A stretch of DNA of 60,374 nucleotides. It comes from Gemmatimonadota bacterium. Its GTDB lineage: Bacteria > Gemmatimonadota > Gemmatimonadetes > Gemmatimonadales > Gemmatimonadaceae. The translations under genes and the position numbers were made by a program. The notes below the pieces were generated by a model. That model was not told where the DNA came from, did no database searches, and worked only from the letters and a program-made list of their open reading frames with translations. Location: assembly GCA_021298835.1 (NCBI GenBank), contig JAJTHG010000007.1, positions 1 to 60,374 of the forward strand, in the 5' to 3' direction. Below, piece by piece: positions 7,459 through 16,265 of this stretch (position 1 is its first letter; the number at the start of each line of letters is the position of its first letter).

Positions 7459-9020
7459 GGCCTGACCACCCACGGCTCGCGGGCCACGTCCATCGGCTGC
7501 GACGCCTTCGCCTCGCGGACGAGCTGCTCGACCCGCTGCATCAGCTTCGCGTTCTCGGTTACGACGCCGTCCTTGATGGTGTGGATGATGCCGCGGGTGC
7601 GGCGCACGGTGCCATCGGCACCGCGCACGAGGTCGCCGAAGGCATAGAGGAACTTGAGGTTCGCGGCGGGATTGCCGTCCACGATCAGCAGGTCGGCGAG
7701 GTGGCCCGGCCGGACGAGCCCGAGCTTCGGCTCGCCGAGGGTGAGGGCGCTCGTGCGCGTGGCGGCCTTGAGCACCTCGAGGGCGTGCAGCCCCGTCTCG
7801 CGCATCAGCTGCGTCTCCCGCACCGTCGAGAAGCCGGGCGTCGCCCAGATGTACGAGTCGTCGGTGCCGAAGGCGATGCGCCCGCCCTTCCGGTTGAAGG
7901 CGTAGATGAGGTCGCCCCAGAGCCGGTAGGCGGCCGTCCAGGTCGCCTCGTCCTCGGACGTCCAGTCGTAGTGGTACGCGCCGTGGTAGGCGGGGTTGGG
8001 GAGGTTCCACTTCCAGAGCGCCGGGTGGGTGTACTTCTCGTGCCACGGGAGACTCATCGCGCGCACCGCGTCGCGGTTGGCCTCGTACACGACCCGGGTC
8101 GGGAGCATCGTCACGCCGCAGCCGACGAGCGAGTCGGCGACGGCGCCGAGCAGCCGCTCGCGGTCGGTCTCCTCCCACACCCGGCCCGCGTAGCGGAAGC
8201 GCGCGTGCTCGTCGCCGAAGGTGTACTCGGCCCCGAAGCCCTGCACCGTGCGCGGCAGCGCCGACTCGGCGTAGCCGTAGTGGTGCTCGATCATCGTCAC
8301 GCCGGCGCACGCCGCCTGCACGGCGTTCATGACGGCGTTGGTGCTCGGCGGGATGTGGAACGAGGTGATCGCGCCGTTCGCCTTCGCGGCCTTGGCGATC
8401 TCGCGCACGAGGTCGGCGTTCCAGCCGAGGGGGTCGAGCGAGAAGACGCGCACGCCGCGGGCGACCATCGCCGCGACGACGTCCTTCGCCTTCGCCGGGT
8501 CGTCGAGCTCGAGGCGCGTGAAGCGCGTCCCGGCGCCCCATGAGGCCAGCGGGAACATCCGCGGGGCGAGCACCCGGTTGGCCTTCGAGAGCTCGGCCTG
8601 CGCGAGCGCGCTGTCGAGCCCGCGGTCGGCCGCGGGGACCATCGTCGTCACGCCCATCGCGAGCTTGAGCAGGTACACGTACTCGAGCGGCAGCGGCTGG
8701 GTGCGGATGTGCGTGTGCAGGTCGAACATCCCCGGCATGACGAACATGCCGGTGGCGTCGATCACCCGGTCCCCCGTGGGCCGTTCGGTGCGGCCCCGCC
8801 GCTCGGCGGCGACGGGGTCGAACGGCAGCATCTCGGTGATGACGTTCCCCTCGATCACGATGTCGTACGGGCCCGCCGGGGGGCCGCCGTGGCCGGGAAT
8901 GACGTGCGCGCCGCGGATCACCAGCCGCTTGTAGGGGCCGGCGGCGAGGTCGCCGAACTGCGCGAGGAGCAGGGTGGGGCAGCACAGGGCCGCCAGGACC
9001 AGCGCAACGATGCGACGCAT
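7455..9020 (-). CDS. Secreted metal-dependent amidohydrolase
   Basis: 521 residues with a signal peptide (MRRIVALVLAALCCPTLLLAQ). Amidohydrolase superfamily: metal-binding H102-T-H104 in DLHTHIRTQ, further His residues in SFHIPPS and IEHHYGY, and the late Asp in FGTDDSYIW. The C-terminal GHLADLLIVDGNP block is typical of the imidazolonepropionase/prolidase-like branch. The likely role is hydrolysis of peptide or cyclic amide substrates in the periplasm. It precedes and is coupled to the S9 peptidase, so the pair probably serves peptide degradation. A TACTGT element lies about 40 nt upstream. Confidence 0.87.
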   Translation of the reverse strand: MRRIVALVLAALCCPTLLLAQFGDLAAGPYKRLVIRGAHVIPGHGGPPAGPYDIVIEGNVITEMLPFDPVAAERRGRTERPTGDRVIDATGMFVMPGMFDLHTHIRTQPLPLEYVYLLKLAMGVTTMVPAADRGLDSALAQAELSKANRVLAPRMFPLASWGAGTRFTRLELDDPAKAKDVVAAMVARGVRVFSLDPLGWNADLVREIAKAAKANGAITSFHIPPSTNAVMNAVQAACAGVTMIEHHYGYAESALPRTVQGFGAEYTFGDEHARFRYAGRVWEETDRERLLGAVADSLVGCGVTMLPTRVVYEANRDAVRAMSLPWHEKYTHPALWKWNLPNPAYHGAYHYDWTSEDEATWTAAYRLWGDLIYAFNRKGGRIAFGTDDSYIWATPGFSTVRETQLMRETGLHALEVLKAATRTSALTLGEPKLGLVRPGHLADLLIVDGNPAANLKFLYAFGDLVRGADGTVRRTRGIIHTIKDGVVTENAKLMQRVEQLVREAKASQPMDVAREPWVVRP

Positions 9021-9060
9021 GCGGAGACGGGTGAGGGGGAAGCCGACCACCGACGGGCAT

Positions 9061-9066
9061 ACAGTA
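9061..9066 (-). promoter_or_regulatory. -10-like element TACTGT of amidohydrolase/S9 operon
   Basis: TACTGT on the minus strand, 40 nt before the ATG at 9020. It would give a leader of about 30-35 nt. Confidence 0.3.
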
Positions 9067-9111
9067 ACGCGCAGGCGGCCCCCGGGCGCTGGACGCCCGG
9101 ACCGGGCGGCG

Positions 9112-9123
9112 CACATTTCCGGC
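9112..9123 (+). promoter_or_regulatory. Leaderless-type -10 element of rhodanese gene
   Basis: CACATT, then TCCGGC (6 nt), then the ATG at 9124. Same geometry as the stronger TAGATT sites. Confidence 0.4.
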
Positions 9124-10017
9124 ATGCGCCTCCTCCCGATTCTCGCCGCCGCGCTCGCTGCGGCCGCGCCCGTCGTGTCGCCGCTCGCCCAGACGGCCGT
9201 CCCGCTGCTGGTGGACGGGGCCTGGGTCGCGGCCCGCGCCGCGGATCCCGACCTCGTCGTGGTGCACGTGGCGTTCGAACGGGCCGAGTACGAGGCCGGC
9301 CACCTGCCGAGGGCGCGGTTCATCCCGTTCGCCGCCTACGCCGTGCAGGTCACCGCGCCGGACACGCTGCGCACGGAGCTGGCGCCGCTCGACTCGCTGC
9401 AGCGCGTGCTGGTGCGGGCCGGCGTCACCGACCGCTCCCGCGTGGTGGTCGTCGGGCAGCCGATCCCGGTCGCCCGGTTCATGTTCACGCTGGCGGTCGC
9501 GGGGCTCGACGGGCGGGCCGCCGCGCTCGACGGCGGGGTCGAGGCGTGGCGGGAGGCGGGACGCCCGCTCTCGCGCGAGGTGCCGACGGTGACGCCCGGG
9601 ACGCTCACGCTGACGCCGGACCTCCGCTGGCTGGCGCGGGCGTCGGACGTGCGCGCTGCGCTGGCCGGCGGGGGCGCCGCCGTCCTCGACGCCCGGCTGC
9701 CCGAGTTCTACTTCGGTCATTCGGCCAACGGGTTCCCGCGCGCGGGGCACGTGCCGGGAGCCGCGAACGTCCCCTTCTCGACGGTGACGCGCGAACTGGG
9801 GCGGTATCGCGATGCGGCGGATCTCGACCGGCTGCTCGCCGGCGCGGGCGCGCCGCGCGGCATGCCGGTGGTGACCTACTGCCACGTCGGGCAGCAGGCG
9901 AGCCTGCTGTGGTTCGCCGCGCGCCTCGCCGGCCGGCCAGCGCGGATGTACGACGGCAGCTTCCAGGAGTGGAGCCGCCTCGCCGATGCCCCGGTGACCA
10001 GCGCGGGCTGCTGCTGA
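9124..10017 (+). CDS. Secreted two-domain rhodanese-like sulfurtransferase
   Basis: 297 residues. Signal peptide MRLLPILAAALAAAAPVVSPLAQ, then two rhodanese domains (about 28-145 and 160-290), as in 3-mercaptopyruvate/thiosulfate sulfurtransferases. The C-terminal domain has the active-site loop YCHVGQQAS with catalytic Cys253. The N-terminal domain has VVVVGQPIPVAR where a Cys loop would be and is probably non-catalytic, as is usual in tandem rhodaneses. It should transfer sulfane sulfur to cyanide or thiols in the periplasm. The protein ends in a Cys-Cys pair (SAGCC). Confidence 0.85.
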   Translation: MRLLPILAAALAAAAPVVSPLAQTAVPLLVDGAWVAARAADPDLVVVHVAFERAEYEAGHLPRARFIPFAAYAVQVTAPDTLRTELAPLDSLQRVLVRAGVTDRSRVVVVGQPIPVARFMFTLAVAGLDGRAAALDGGVEAWREAGRPLSREVPTVTPGTLTLTPDLRWLARASDVRAALAGGGAAVLDARLPEFYFGHSANGFPRAGHVPGAANVPFSTVTRELGRYRDAADLDRLLAGAGAPRGMPVVTYCHVGQQASLLWFAARLAGRPARMYDGSFQEWSRLADAPVTSAGCC

Positions 10018-10047
10018 CCGCCGGTTGAACCCGCGTCGGCGCAGTCG

Positions 10048-10058
10048 CATACTGCGGC
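10048..10058 (+). promoter_or_regulatory. Leaderless-type -10 element of TetR gene
   Basis: CATACT followed by 5 nt and the ATG at 10059. Confidence 0.4.
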
Positions 10059-10775
10059 ATGCCGACCGCCAGCCGTTCGACGGCCCGCCCCCGTCGCGTG
10101 TCGTCCGATGCCCCGGCCCCGGGTGCTGACGCGCGTCCGCACGGGCCGATCCTGCGCAAGCTGCCGGTGCAGGCCCGGGGCCGCCAACGCGTCGAGACAC
10201 TGCTCGATGCCGCCGCCGAGGTCATCGCCGACGTCGGCGTGGAGGCGGCGACGATGAACGAGATCGCGCGACGCGCCGGGGCGGCGAAGGGGTCGCTCTA
10301 CCAGTTCTTCCCGGACAAGGACGCGATCGTCGCCGCGCTCGCGGTCCGGTACGCGGCGCAGGTCGAGGCCCTGCATGCGGCGAGTTTCGCGGACGACCCG
10401 CGCCGCGTGCCCCTCGAGCGGATCGTCTCCGGCGTCATCGACCCGCTGGCCGACTTCCTCGAAGCCAACCCGGCGTACCGCCACCTGCGCAACCTCGCGC
10501 CGTCGTGCCGGGGCCTGTCCGGCGACGTCCGTTCGCCGATCGCATGGGAGACGCTCGACCGGTCGATCGTCGCCCGCGTGACCGGTCTGCTGGCGGTGCT
10601 CGCCCCGTCCCTGTCCGCGGCCGACGCCGAACGCCACGCGACGATCCTCGTCACGACGGGGCAGGCCCTGCTCGCGCTCCGCGACGATTCCCCCTCGGCG
10701 CGCCGCCCCATGATACTGGAGGACCTCAAGCAGCTGCTGCTGGCCTACCTCGTCCGACTGGTCGCCGCCGCCTGA
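10059..10775 (+). CDS. TetR family transcriptional regulator
   Basis: 238 residues. After a basic, Pro/Ala-rich extension of about 38 residues comes the TetR helix-turn-helix (ETLLDAAAEVIADVGVEAATMNEIARRAGAAKGSLYQFFPDKDAI, about 46-92). A variable ligand-binding helical domain follows, including a TetR_C-like stretch (LANPAYRHLRNLAPSCRG-type). The ligand and targets are unknown. Its 3' end overlaps the convergent acyl-CoA transferase by 31 bp. The promoter region shows no clear self-operator. Confidence 0.88.
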   Translation: MPTASRSTARPRRVSSDAPAPGADARPHGPILRKLPVQARGRQRVETLLDAAAEVIADVGVEAATMNEIARRAGAAKGSLYQFFPDKDAIVAALAVRYAAQVEALHAASFADDPRRVPLERIVSGVIDPLADFLEANPAYRHLRNLAPSCRGLSGDVRSPIAWETLDRSIVARVTGLLAVLAPSLSAADAERHATILVTTGQALLALRDDSPSARRPMILEDLKQLLLAYLVRLVAAA

Positions 10776-12031
10776 CGGCGCAGTTCCGCCCGGTGGTCGG
10801 GATGGGCGATGCCGATGAGCCGTTCCGCCCGCTCGCGCAGCGACGCGCCGTGCAGGTTCACCGCGCCGTACTCGGTGACGACCCAGTGGACGTGCCCGCG
10901 CGAGGTCACCACGCCGGCGCCCGGTGCGAGGCGCGGGACGATGCGCGAGACGGTGCCGCCGGCGGCCGTGGACGGCAGCGCGATGATCGGCCTGCCCCCG
11001 GGCGAGCGCGCGGCGCCGCGGATGAAGTCGAGCTGCCCGCCGATGCCGCTGTAGATGCGGTCGCCGATCGAGTCGGCGCAGACCTGGCCGGTGAGGTCCA
11101 CCTCGATCGCCGAGTTCACCGCCACGACCTTCGGGTTGCGCAGGATCACACCCGGGTCGTTGGTGTGGTCGCAGGGGTAGAACGCGACCTGCGGGTTGTC
11201 GTGCACGAAGTCGAAGACGGCCTGGGTGCCGGTGACGAAGCTCGTGGCGATGCGGCCGCGGTGCACCACCTTCCGGCGGTTGGTGATCGCCCCCGTCGCC
11301 ATGAGCTCGACGAGCCCGTCGGAGAACATCTCGGTGTGCACGCCGAGCTCGAGCTTGTCGCCGAGCCGGGCGAGCACCGCGTCGGGAATCGCGCCGATGC
11401 CGACCTGCAGCGTGGCCCCGTCCTCGACGAGATCCGCCACCAGCTCGCCGATGCGCGCCGTCGCGGGCGTCTCCGGCTGGCGGGCGTGCACGTGGAGCGG
11501 GCGGTCGGTGTGCGTGAAGGCCGCCACCCGGGCGAGGGGCACCTGCGCGTTGCCGTGCGTGCGCGGCATGCGCTCGTTGATCTCGGCCAGCACGAGGCGT
11601 GCGGTGTCCACCGCCGCGCGCGCGGCGTCCACCGACGTCCCGAGCGTGCACAGGCCGTGGCGGTCGGGCGGCGAGAGCTGCACGAGCGCGACGTCGAGGG
11701 GCCACGTGCCGTCCGTGAACAGCCCCGGGATGTCGCTCAGGAAGACGGGAACGTAGTCGGCCCGGCCGTCGGCGATGGCGGCGCGCACGTTGGGGCCGGC
11801 GAAGAACGACGTCGAGCGGAAGCGCGCGGCGTGCGCCGGGTCCGCGAACGGGGCGGGGCCGCCGAGGTGCAGGTGGCACAGCTTGACGTCGTGCAGGTCG
11901 GCGCGGGCGACCATCGCCTCGAGCAGGGGGGTCGGCGTGGCGGACGCGCCGTGCACGAAGACGCGGGCGCCGGCGGGGACGTGGCGGACGACCTCCTCGG
12001 GGGTCGCGGCGCGGGTGTGCCAATCGGTCAT
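10745..12031 (-). CDS. Acetyl-CoA hydrolase / 4-hydroxybutyrate CoA-transferase family protein
   Basis: 428 residues, typical of the class of CoA-transferases that includes acetate CoA-transferase Cat1 and 4-hydroxybutyrate CoA-transferase AbfT. The segment VHTEMFSDGLVELMATGAI holds the region of the catalytic glutamate. QVGIGAIPDAVL and TEYGAVNLHGASLRERAERLIGIAHPDHRAEL are family hallmarks. It moves CoA between acyl-CoA and a free short acid, or hydrolyses acetyl-CoA. The ATG at 12031 is preferred over an upstream in-frame start (12061) because a TATCCT hexamer lies 7 nt before it. The 3' end overlaps the tetR coding region by 31 bp. Confidence 0.87.
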   Translation of the reverse strand: MTDWHTRAATPEEVVRHVPAGARVFVHGASATPTPLLEAMVARADLHDVKLCHLHLGGPAPFADPAHAARFRSTSFFAGPNVRAAIADGRADYVPVFLSDIPGLFTDGTWPLDVALVQLSPPDRHGLCTLGTSVDAARAAVDTARLVLAEINERMPRTHGNAQVPLARVAAFTHTDRPLHVHARQPETPATARIGELVADLVEDGATLQVGIGAIPDAVLARLGDKLELGVHTEMFSDGLVELMATGAITNRRKVVHRGRIATSFVTGTQAVFDFVHDNPQVAFYPCDHTNDPGVILRNPKVVAVNSAIEVDLTGQVCADSIGDRIYSGIGGQLDFIRGAARSPGGRPIIALPSTAAGGTVSRIVPRLAPGAGVVTSRGHVHWVVTEYGAVNLHGASLRERAERLIGIAHPDHRAELRRQAAATSRTR

Positions 12032-12044
12032 GACGGGGAGGATA
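12032..12044 (-). promoter_or_regulatory. Leaderless -10 element of acyl-CoA transferase gene
   Basis: TATCCT on the minus strand, 7 nt (CCCCGTC) before the ATG at 12031. Confidence 0.5.
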
Positions 12045-12068
12045 CCTTCGGCGCGGTGCACGCGTCGC

Positions 12069-13355
12069 TCAGGACTCGGGCAGCCGCTCGCCGGGCACGA
12101 GCACGTTGCTCACCAGCAGGCCGGCCACGATGGACACCCCGATCAGCGCGACCTGGAAGACGGTGTCGATGCCGGCGACGGTCTCGGATTCGAGCAGGGA
12201 CATGATCCCGCGGTAGCCCACCGAACCGGGCACGATGATGAGCACCCCGGGCACGAGCGCGATCGTCGCCGGGCGGCGGAACCCCCGCGCGAACGCATCG
12301 CTCGCGGCACCGATGACGAACGCGCCGAGGAAGGCCCCCAGCTCGGGCCCCAGCTGCTCGCGCCCGGCGCGCGCGCTGTAGAAGCTCAGGGCGCAGGCGA
12401 GGACGATCCACCCCGCGTCGCGGGGCTCGGCCTTGAGCAGCACGCAGAACGCGAGCGCGGCCACCGCGACGGCGAGGTGCGCCGTCCACGCCGGCAGCGG
12501 GACGGGCGGGGCGGCCGCCGGCAGATCGAAGCCGAGCGCGGCGACCTTCGCGGCGAGCGCCACCCCGAAGGCGAGCGAGAGGAACGTGATCATCGCCCCG
12601 GCCAGCCGCGCCGTGCCGGAGGCGAGGTGCTGCGTGGCGAGCTCGGTCATGGCGACGGTGAGCATGAGACCGGGGAGCAGCACCACGAGGCCCGCCAGCG
12701 TGGCGATGCCGGTGGCGTACGGCCCCACGATCCCCTCGGCCAGCGCCGCGAGCAGGGCCACCGCGAAGGCGGCGGTGGGCTCGAAGATCGCCTGCGCCGT
12801 GCGCGAACGTCCCGTGACGACGCCGATGCCGCCGGTGACGAGGCCGAGCAGCGCCGCGATGGCGACCTCGAGGCGGCCGCCCCCGAGCAGCACGGCGACC
12901 GCGGACGACGCGAGCCCGAAGGCGAGCACGGTGAGCCACGCCGGATACGGGCCGGGGGCGGCGAGGAGGTGCTCGACGCGCGCGCTCCCCTGCAGCGCCG
13001 TCGCGCGGCCGCCGATGACGTCGCGCATGACGCCGTCGAGGCGGGAGAGCCGGGCCAGGTTCACCTCGCCGGGTTCGACGCGCGTCATCGTCGTCTGCTG
13101 CCGGTCGGCGACGCCGAAGGCGGCGAAGATGGACGTCGGCGTCGAGAAGAACTGCGCCTCGAGCCCGAGGCGTCGTGCGACGAGCGTGAGCGCCCGTTCG
13201 AGCAGGTGCGCCGGGTAGCCCGACTGGTGCAGGGCCTTGCCGAGCCGCAGGACGAAGCCGATCGCCCCCGCGGCCGGCGCGCTGAGTTCGGGCGGCGGCG
13301 TGAACTCGGGGACGGGGTACTGGCCCGTCGGGACGGGGAACTGGCCGGTGCTCAC
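12069..13355 (-). CDS. Threonine/serine exporter ThrE family membrane protein
   Basis: 428 residues, joining the two ThrE domains. The first (about 20-260) begins with the soluble segment SGYPAHLLERALTLVARRLGLEAQFFSTPTSIFAAFG, typical of the DUF1212 part, then about five membrane helices. A second block of about five helices follows (the DUF3815-like part, with FLGAFVIGAASD and PGSVGYRGIMSL). Homologues export threonine and serine by proton exchange. The GTG start at 13355 is supported by TATCTT exactly 6 nt upstream. The N-terminus carries two 7-residue repeats (TGQFPVP, TGQYPVP). It is divergent from the GT39 gene across 39 bp. Confidence 0.85.
   Translation of the reverse strand: MSTGQFPVPTGQYPVPEFTPPPELSAPAAGAIGFVLRLGKALHQSGYPAHLLERALTLVARRLGLEAQFFSTPTSIFAAFGVADRQQTTMTRVEPGEVNLARLSRLDGVMRDVIGGRATALQGSARVEHLLAAPGPYPAWLTVLAFGLASSAVAVLLGGGRLEVAIAALLGLVTGGIGVVTGRSRTAQAIFEPTAAFAVALLAALAEGIVGPYATGIATLAGLVVLLPGLMLTVAMTELATQHLASGTARLAGAMITFLSLAFGVALAAKVAALGFDLPAAAPPVPLPAWTAHLAVAVAALAFCVLLKAEPRDAGWIVLACALSFYSARAGREQLGPELGAFLGAFVIGAASDAFARGFRRPATIALVPGVLIIVPGSVGYRGIMSLLESETVAGIDTVFQVALIGVSIVAGLLVSNVLVPGERLPES
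13309..13350. repeat. 21-bp direct repeat at ThrE N-terminus
   Basis: Two tandem 21-bp units (13309-13329, 13330-13350) differing at a few positions. They encode TGQYPVP and TGQFPVP directly after the start codon. Confidence 0.75.
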
Positions 13356-13367
13356 GCGGAGAAGATA
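13356..13367 (-). promoter_or_regulatory. Leaderless -10 element of thrE-like gene
   Basis: TATCTT on the minus strand followed by CTCCGC and the GTG start at 13355. Shows that GTG starts share the leaderless geometry. Confidence 0.6.
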
Positions 13368-13379
13368 CCGGGTCGAGGC

Positions 13380-13394
13380 TAGATTCCCGCCGCC
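13380..13394 (+). promoter_or_regulatory. Leaderless-type -10 element of GT39 gene
   Basis: TAGATT at 13380-13385, 9 nt before the ATG at 13395. It is back to back with the minus-strand element, inside a 39-bp divergent gap. Confidence 0.5.
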
Positions 13395-15068
13395 ATGCCC
13401 TATTTCGTCGCCGCGCTGCTCGCGCTCGGACTCGTCGCCGGCCTCCTCACGCCGGCGATGGACATCGACGCGGCGCAGTACGCCGCGATCGCGATGGAGA
13501 TGCTCGACCGCGGGTCCTGGCTGCAGGTGACCGAGCGGGGGGCCCCGTACCTGGACAAGCCCCCGCTGGTGTTCTGGACGGCGGCGGCGTCGTACGCGGT
13601 CTTCGGCGTCTCCGATTGGGCGTACAAGCTGCCGTCGTCGCTCGCGCTCGCCGGCGCGGTGTGGAGCACGGGTCGGCTCGCGGGGACCCTGTCGGGCGAC
13701 GACGACACCGCGCGCCTCGCGCGCTGGGTGCTCGGCAGTTCGGTGGCGGCGATGCTGATGGTGGCCGACCCGCGCACCGACACGCTGCTGATGGCCGGGG
13801 TCGCCTTCGCCACGTGGCAGGGCGCCGCGTGGCTGCGCGGGGGGCAGCCGTCGCACCTGGCGTGGTGCGCGGTGGGGATCGCCGTCGGCCTGCTCGCCAA
13901 GGGGCCGCTCGGCCTCGTCGCACCGGTCGCCGCGCTGGGGGTGGACGTGCTGGTGCACGCGCGCTGGCGCCGGCTCGCGACGGCGCGGCTGCTGGTCGTG
14001 CCGGCGATCGTCGCGCTCGCGCTCGCGCCGATGTGCTGGGGGCTGTGGCAGCAGTTCGGAGGACGCGGGCTCACCTTCTACTTCTGGACGCAGAGCTTCG
14101 GTCGCGTGACGGGTTCGAACGCGTGGCGCAACGACGCGGGGCCGCTCTTCTTCACGCACACGTTCCTGTGGGTCTTTCTGCCGTGGGCGCCGCTCGTCGT
14201 GTGGCGGCTGGCGCAGGTGGCGGGGGCGATGCGCCGCGGGGCGGGCTGGTGGCGCGACGAGGCACTCGCGGCCGGCGGGTTCGTGCTGCTGTTCGCGGCG
14301 ATCTCCGCGTCGCGCTACAAGCTGCCGCACTACGCGTACGTGCTGCTGCCCTTCGCGGCGGTGCTCGTGGCGCGGGTGCTGCGCGAGCGCGGGGCGGCGC
14401 TCGCGCGCGGCTGGCGGGTCGCGGTGGTGGGGCAGGCGTGGCTGCTGCCGGCCGCGGGCCTTGCGCTGTCGGCGTGGGCGTTCGCGCCGCTGCCGTGGTG
14501 GGGGTGGGCGGCGGCCTCCGTCGGGGTGGGGCTCGGCTGGTGGGTCCGGCGCGCGGAGTCGCCGTGGCGGCTGGCGTACCTGGCGGCGACAGGGGTGGGG
14601 CTCGGCGGGCTGCTGCTCAACGGCATCGCGGCCCCACGACTCTTCGCTTATCAGGCCGAGACGCGCGCCGGGGCCCTGGTGCGCGAGGCCGGCGTGCCGT
14701 CGGGCGCCTTCGTCGCGGTGGCCCACCACCGGCCGTCGCTCGACTTCGCGGCGCGCCGGGTCGTGCCCGACGTCGCCGATGTCGCCGCCGCGGCGGCGCT
14801 GGTACGGCAGGCACCGGGCGGGCTGTGGGTGTACGTGCGCGCCGCACAGGGCGATTCGCTGGCGCGGCTGGCCGCGCGGGCCGAGACGGTGGCGACCTTC
14901 GAGAAGTTCGGCGTCTCGCGGATGAACGGGCGCTTCCTGAATCCCGCGTCCCGAGGGGCGACCGTCGAGCCGTGGGTGCTGCTCCGGCTCGGCGGACCCG
15001 CGCGCGAGGCGCGTCCCCTCGGCGGGCGGAACGAACCGGCAGCCGCGGCGATTCCCTCCCCGAGATGA
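13395..15068 (+). CDS. GT39-family membrane glycosyltransferase (ArnT/PMT-like)
   Basis: 557 residues with about 11-12 membrane helices. The first periplasmic loop has the family motif DIDAAQYA (the Asp-containing catalytic loop) and YLDKPPLVFW, as in ArnT and related dolichyl/undecaprenyl-phosphate-sugar transferases. The large C-terminal loop (about 430-540) is soluble. It should transfer a sugar from a polyprenyl phosphate carrier to a lipid or protein on the outer face of the membrane; donor and acceptor are unknown. Its TGA overlaps the ATG of the phosphatase gene (ATGA). Confidence 0.82.
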   Translation: MPYFVAALLALGLVAGLLTPAMDIDAAQYAAIAMEMLDRGSWLQVTERGAPYLDKPPLVFWTAAASYAVFGVSDWAYKLPSSLALAGAVWSTGRLAGTLSGDDDTARLARWVLGSSVAAMLMVADPRTDTLLMAGVAFATWQGAAWLRGGQPSHLAWCAVGIAVGLLAKGPLGLVAPVAALGVDVLVHARWRRLATARLLVVPAIVALALAPMCWGLWQQFGGRGLTFYFWTQSFGRVTGSNAWRNDAGPLFFTHTFLWVFLPWAPLVVWRLAQVAGAMRRGAGWWRDEALAAGGFVLLFAAISASRYKLPHYAYVLLPFAAVLVARVLRERGAALARGWRVAVVGQAWLLPAAGLALSAWAFAPLPWWGWAAASVGVGLGWWVRRAESPWRLAYLAATGVGLGGLLLNGIAAPRLFAYQAETRAGALVREAGVPSGAFVAVAHHRPSLDFAARRVVPDVADVAAAAALVRQAPGGLWVYVRAAQGDSLARLAARAETVATFEKFGVSRMNGRFLNPASRGATVEPWVLLRLGGPAREARPLGGRNEPAAAAIPSPR

Positions 15069-16147
15069 CGACGCCCGATCCCACGTTCATGCCGGCTCCG
15101 GTCTTTCCCCCCGACGTCGAGGCGCTCACGACGCCGACCGGGGTACCCAAGCCGCCGCTGCCGGCCCAGGCACCCGTGGCAGACGAGCCGATCGTCGCGG
15201 CCACCTGGCAGTCACTGCCGGCTGCAGAGCCGTGGTGTCCCGCCACCGTGCTGGCACACGCGCCGGGCTGGCTCGCCGACGTCGAGGCGGCGGACGTGCA
15301 CGTGTTCGCCGACGACGTAGCGCCGGGCTGGCGGGCGGTCGCCGCGTCGGTGCGGGGGCGTTCGCACGCGCATCGTGGCGACCATCGCGAGGACGCCTTC
15401 GCGGTGCGGCGGCACGACGGGCTGGTCGTGCTGTGCGCCGCGGACGGCGCCGGCTCGGCGCCGCTGTCGCGGGTCGGCTCGGAGCTCGCCTGCCGCGAGA
15501 CGGCGGAGCGGGTCGTCGCGAAGCTCGCGCCCGAGCGAGGGTACTTGCGCGAACGCCAGCGCGACGAGTTGGCGCACGCGGTGGGGCACGCGATCGGGCT
15601 GTCGGTCTGGGAGACCTGCCGCCTGCTGCACGACCTCGCCGCCGCGAGCGGCACGTCGCCGTCGGCCTATCGCTGCACGCTGCTGGTGGCGGCGTGGTAC
15701 GCCTCCGAGGCGGCGGAGCTCGTCGTCAGCTCGCAGGTGGGGGACGGTGCCATCCTCGCGTGGCGGCGCGACGGCACCGCGCAACGGCTCGGCGACGCGG
15801 ACAGCGGCGACTTCGCCGGCGAGGTGCGCACGTTCGTCCCTGACGCACAGGCCCCCGAGCGCGCCTCGCACGTGCGGGTCACCGACGCGGCGCCCCTGAC
15901 GGCGTTCGCGCTGCTCACCGACGGGGTGGACGACCCGCTGCACCCGATCGAGCAGCAGGCGCCGGCGCTGCTCGCGCAGTGGCGAACCGGCAGCGACACC
16001 GACCTGCCGCGCCTCGTGCAGCGGTTCCGCGGCCCGGTGCTGGGGACGGCCGATGCGGGGCCGGCGCTCGCCCAGTGGCTGGGGTTCGAGAAGCGCGGGG
16101 AGAACGACGATCGGACGGCGGTGCTCTTCGCGCGCGTCGGGGGATGA
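15065..16147 (+). CDS. PP2C-like (PPM) serine/threonine protein phosphatase
   Basis: 360 residues. A Pro-rich N-terminal linker of about 90 residues precedes a PPM/PP2C_2 domain (about 95-355). The metal-binding blocks are HREDAFAVRR, ADGAGSAPLSRVGSELAC, LLTDGVDDPL and GENDDRTAVLF. It should dephosphorylate Ser/Thr in cytoplasmic proteins, using two Mn/Mg ions. Genes of this type often sit beside a Ser/Thr kinase and a von Willebrand A protein. Here the only partner is the translationally coupled glycosyltransferase, which is unusual. A 118-bp gap with no recognisable element follows before the convergent hydrolase. Confidence 0.83.
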   Translation: MTTPDPTFMPAPVFPPDVEALTTPTGVPKPPLPAQAPVADEPIVAATWQSLPAAEPWCPATVLAHAPGWLADVEAADVHVFADDVAPGWRAVAASVRGRSHAHRGDHREDAFAVRRHDGLVVLCAADGAGSAPLSRVGSELACRETAERVVAKLAPERGYLRERQRDELAHAVGHAIGLSVWETCRLLHDLAAASGTSPSAYRCTLLVAAWYASEAAELVVSSQVGDGAILAWRRDGTAQRLGDADSGDFAGEVRTFVPDAQAPERASHVRVTDAAPLTAFALLTDGVDDPLHPIEQQAPALLAQWRTGSDTDLPRLVQRFRGPVLGTADAGPALAQWLGFEKRGENDDRTAVLFARVGG

Positions 16148-16265
16148 GCCGGGCCGCGCGCCGCGGGCGCGAGGCCGACGTCGCGCCCGCCGCTCGGCGG
16201 TGACGCACCCGCAGCCGCCCGTCGCGCCGGTCACCGCGATGCGGCGGCCGGCGGGGGCCGCCCGG

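Noticed and set aside
5089..10200. A 1703-codon open frame on the minus strand
   Set aside because: Only its last 789 codons (from 7458) are a real gene. The upstream part is an antisense or out-of-frame reading through the amidohydrolase and rhodanese genes, common in very GC-rich DNA.
12029..12061. Upstream start (12061) for the acyl-CoA transferase
   Set aside because: The TATCCT element lies between this ATG and the ATG at 12031, so the mRNA would not include the upstream start.
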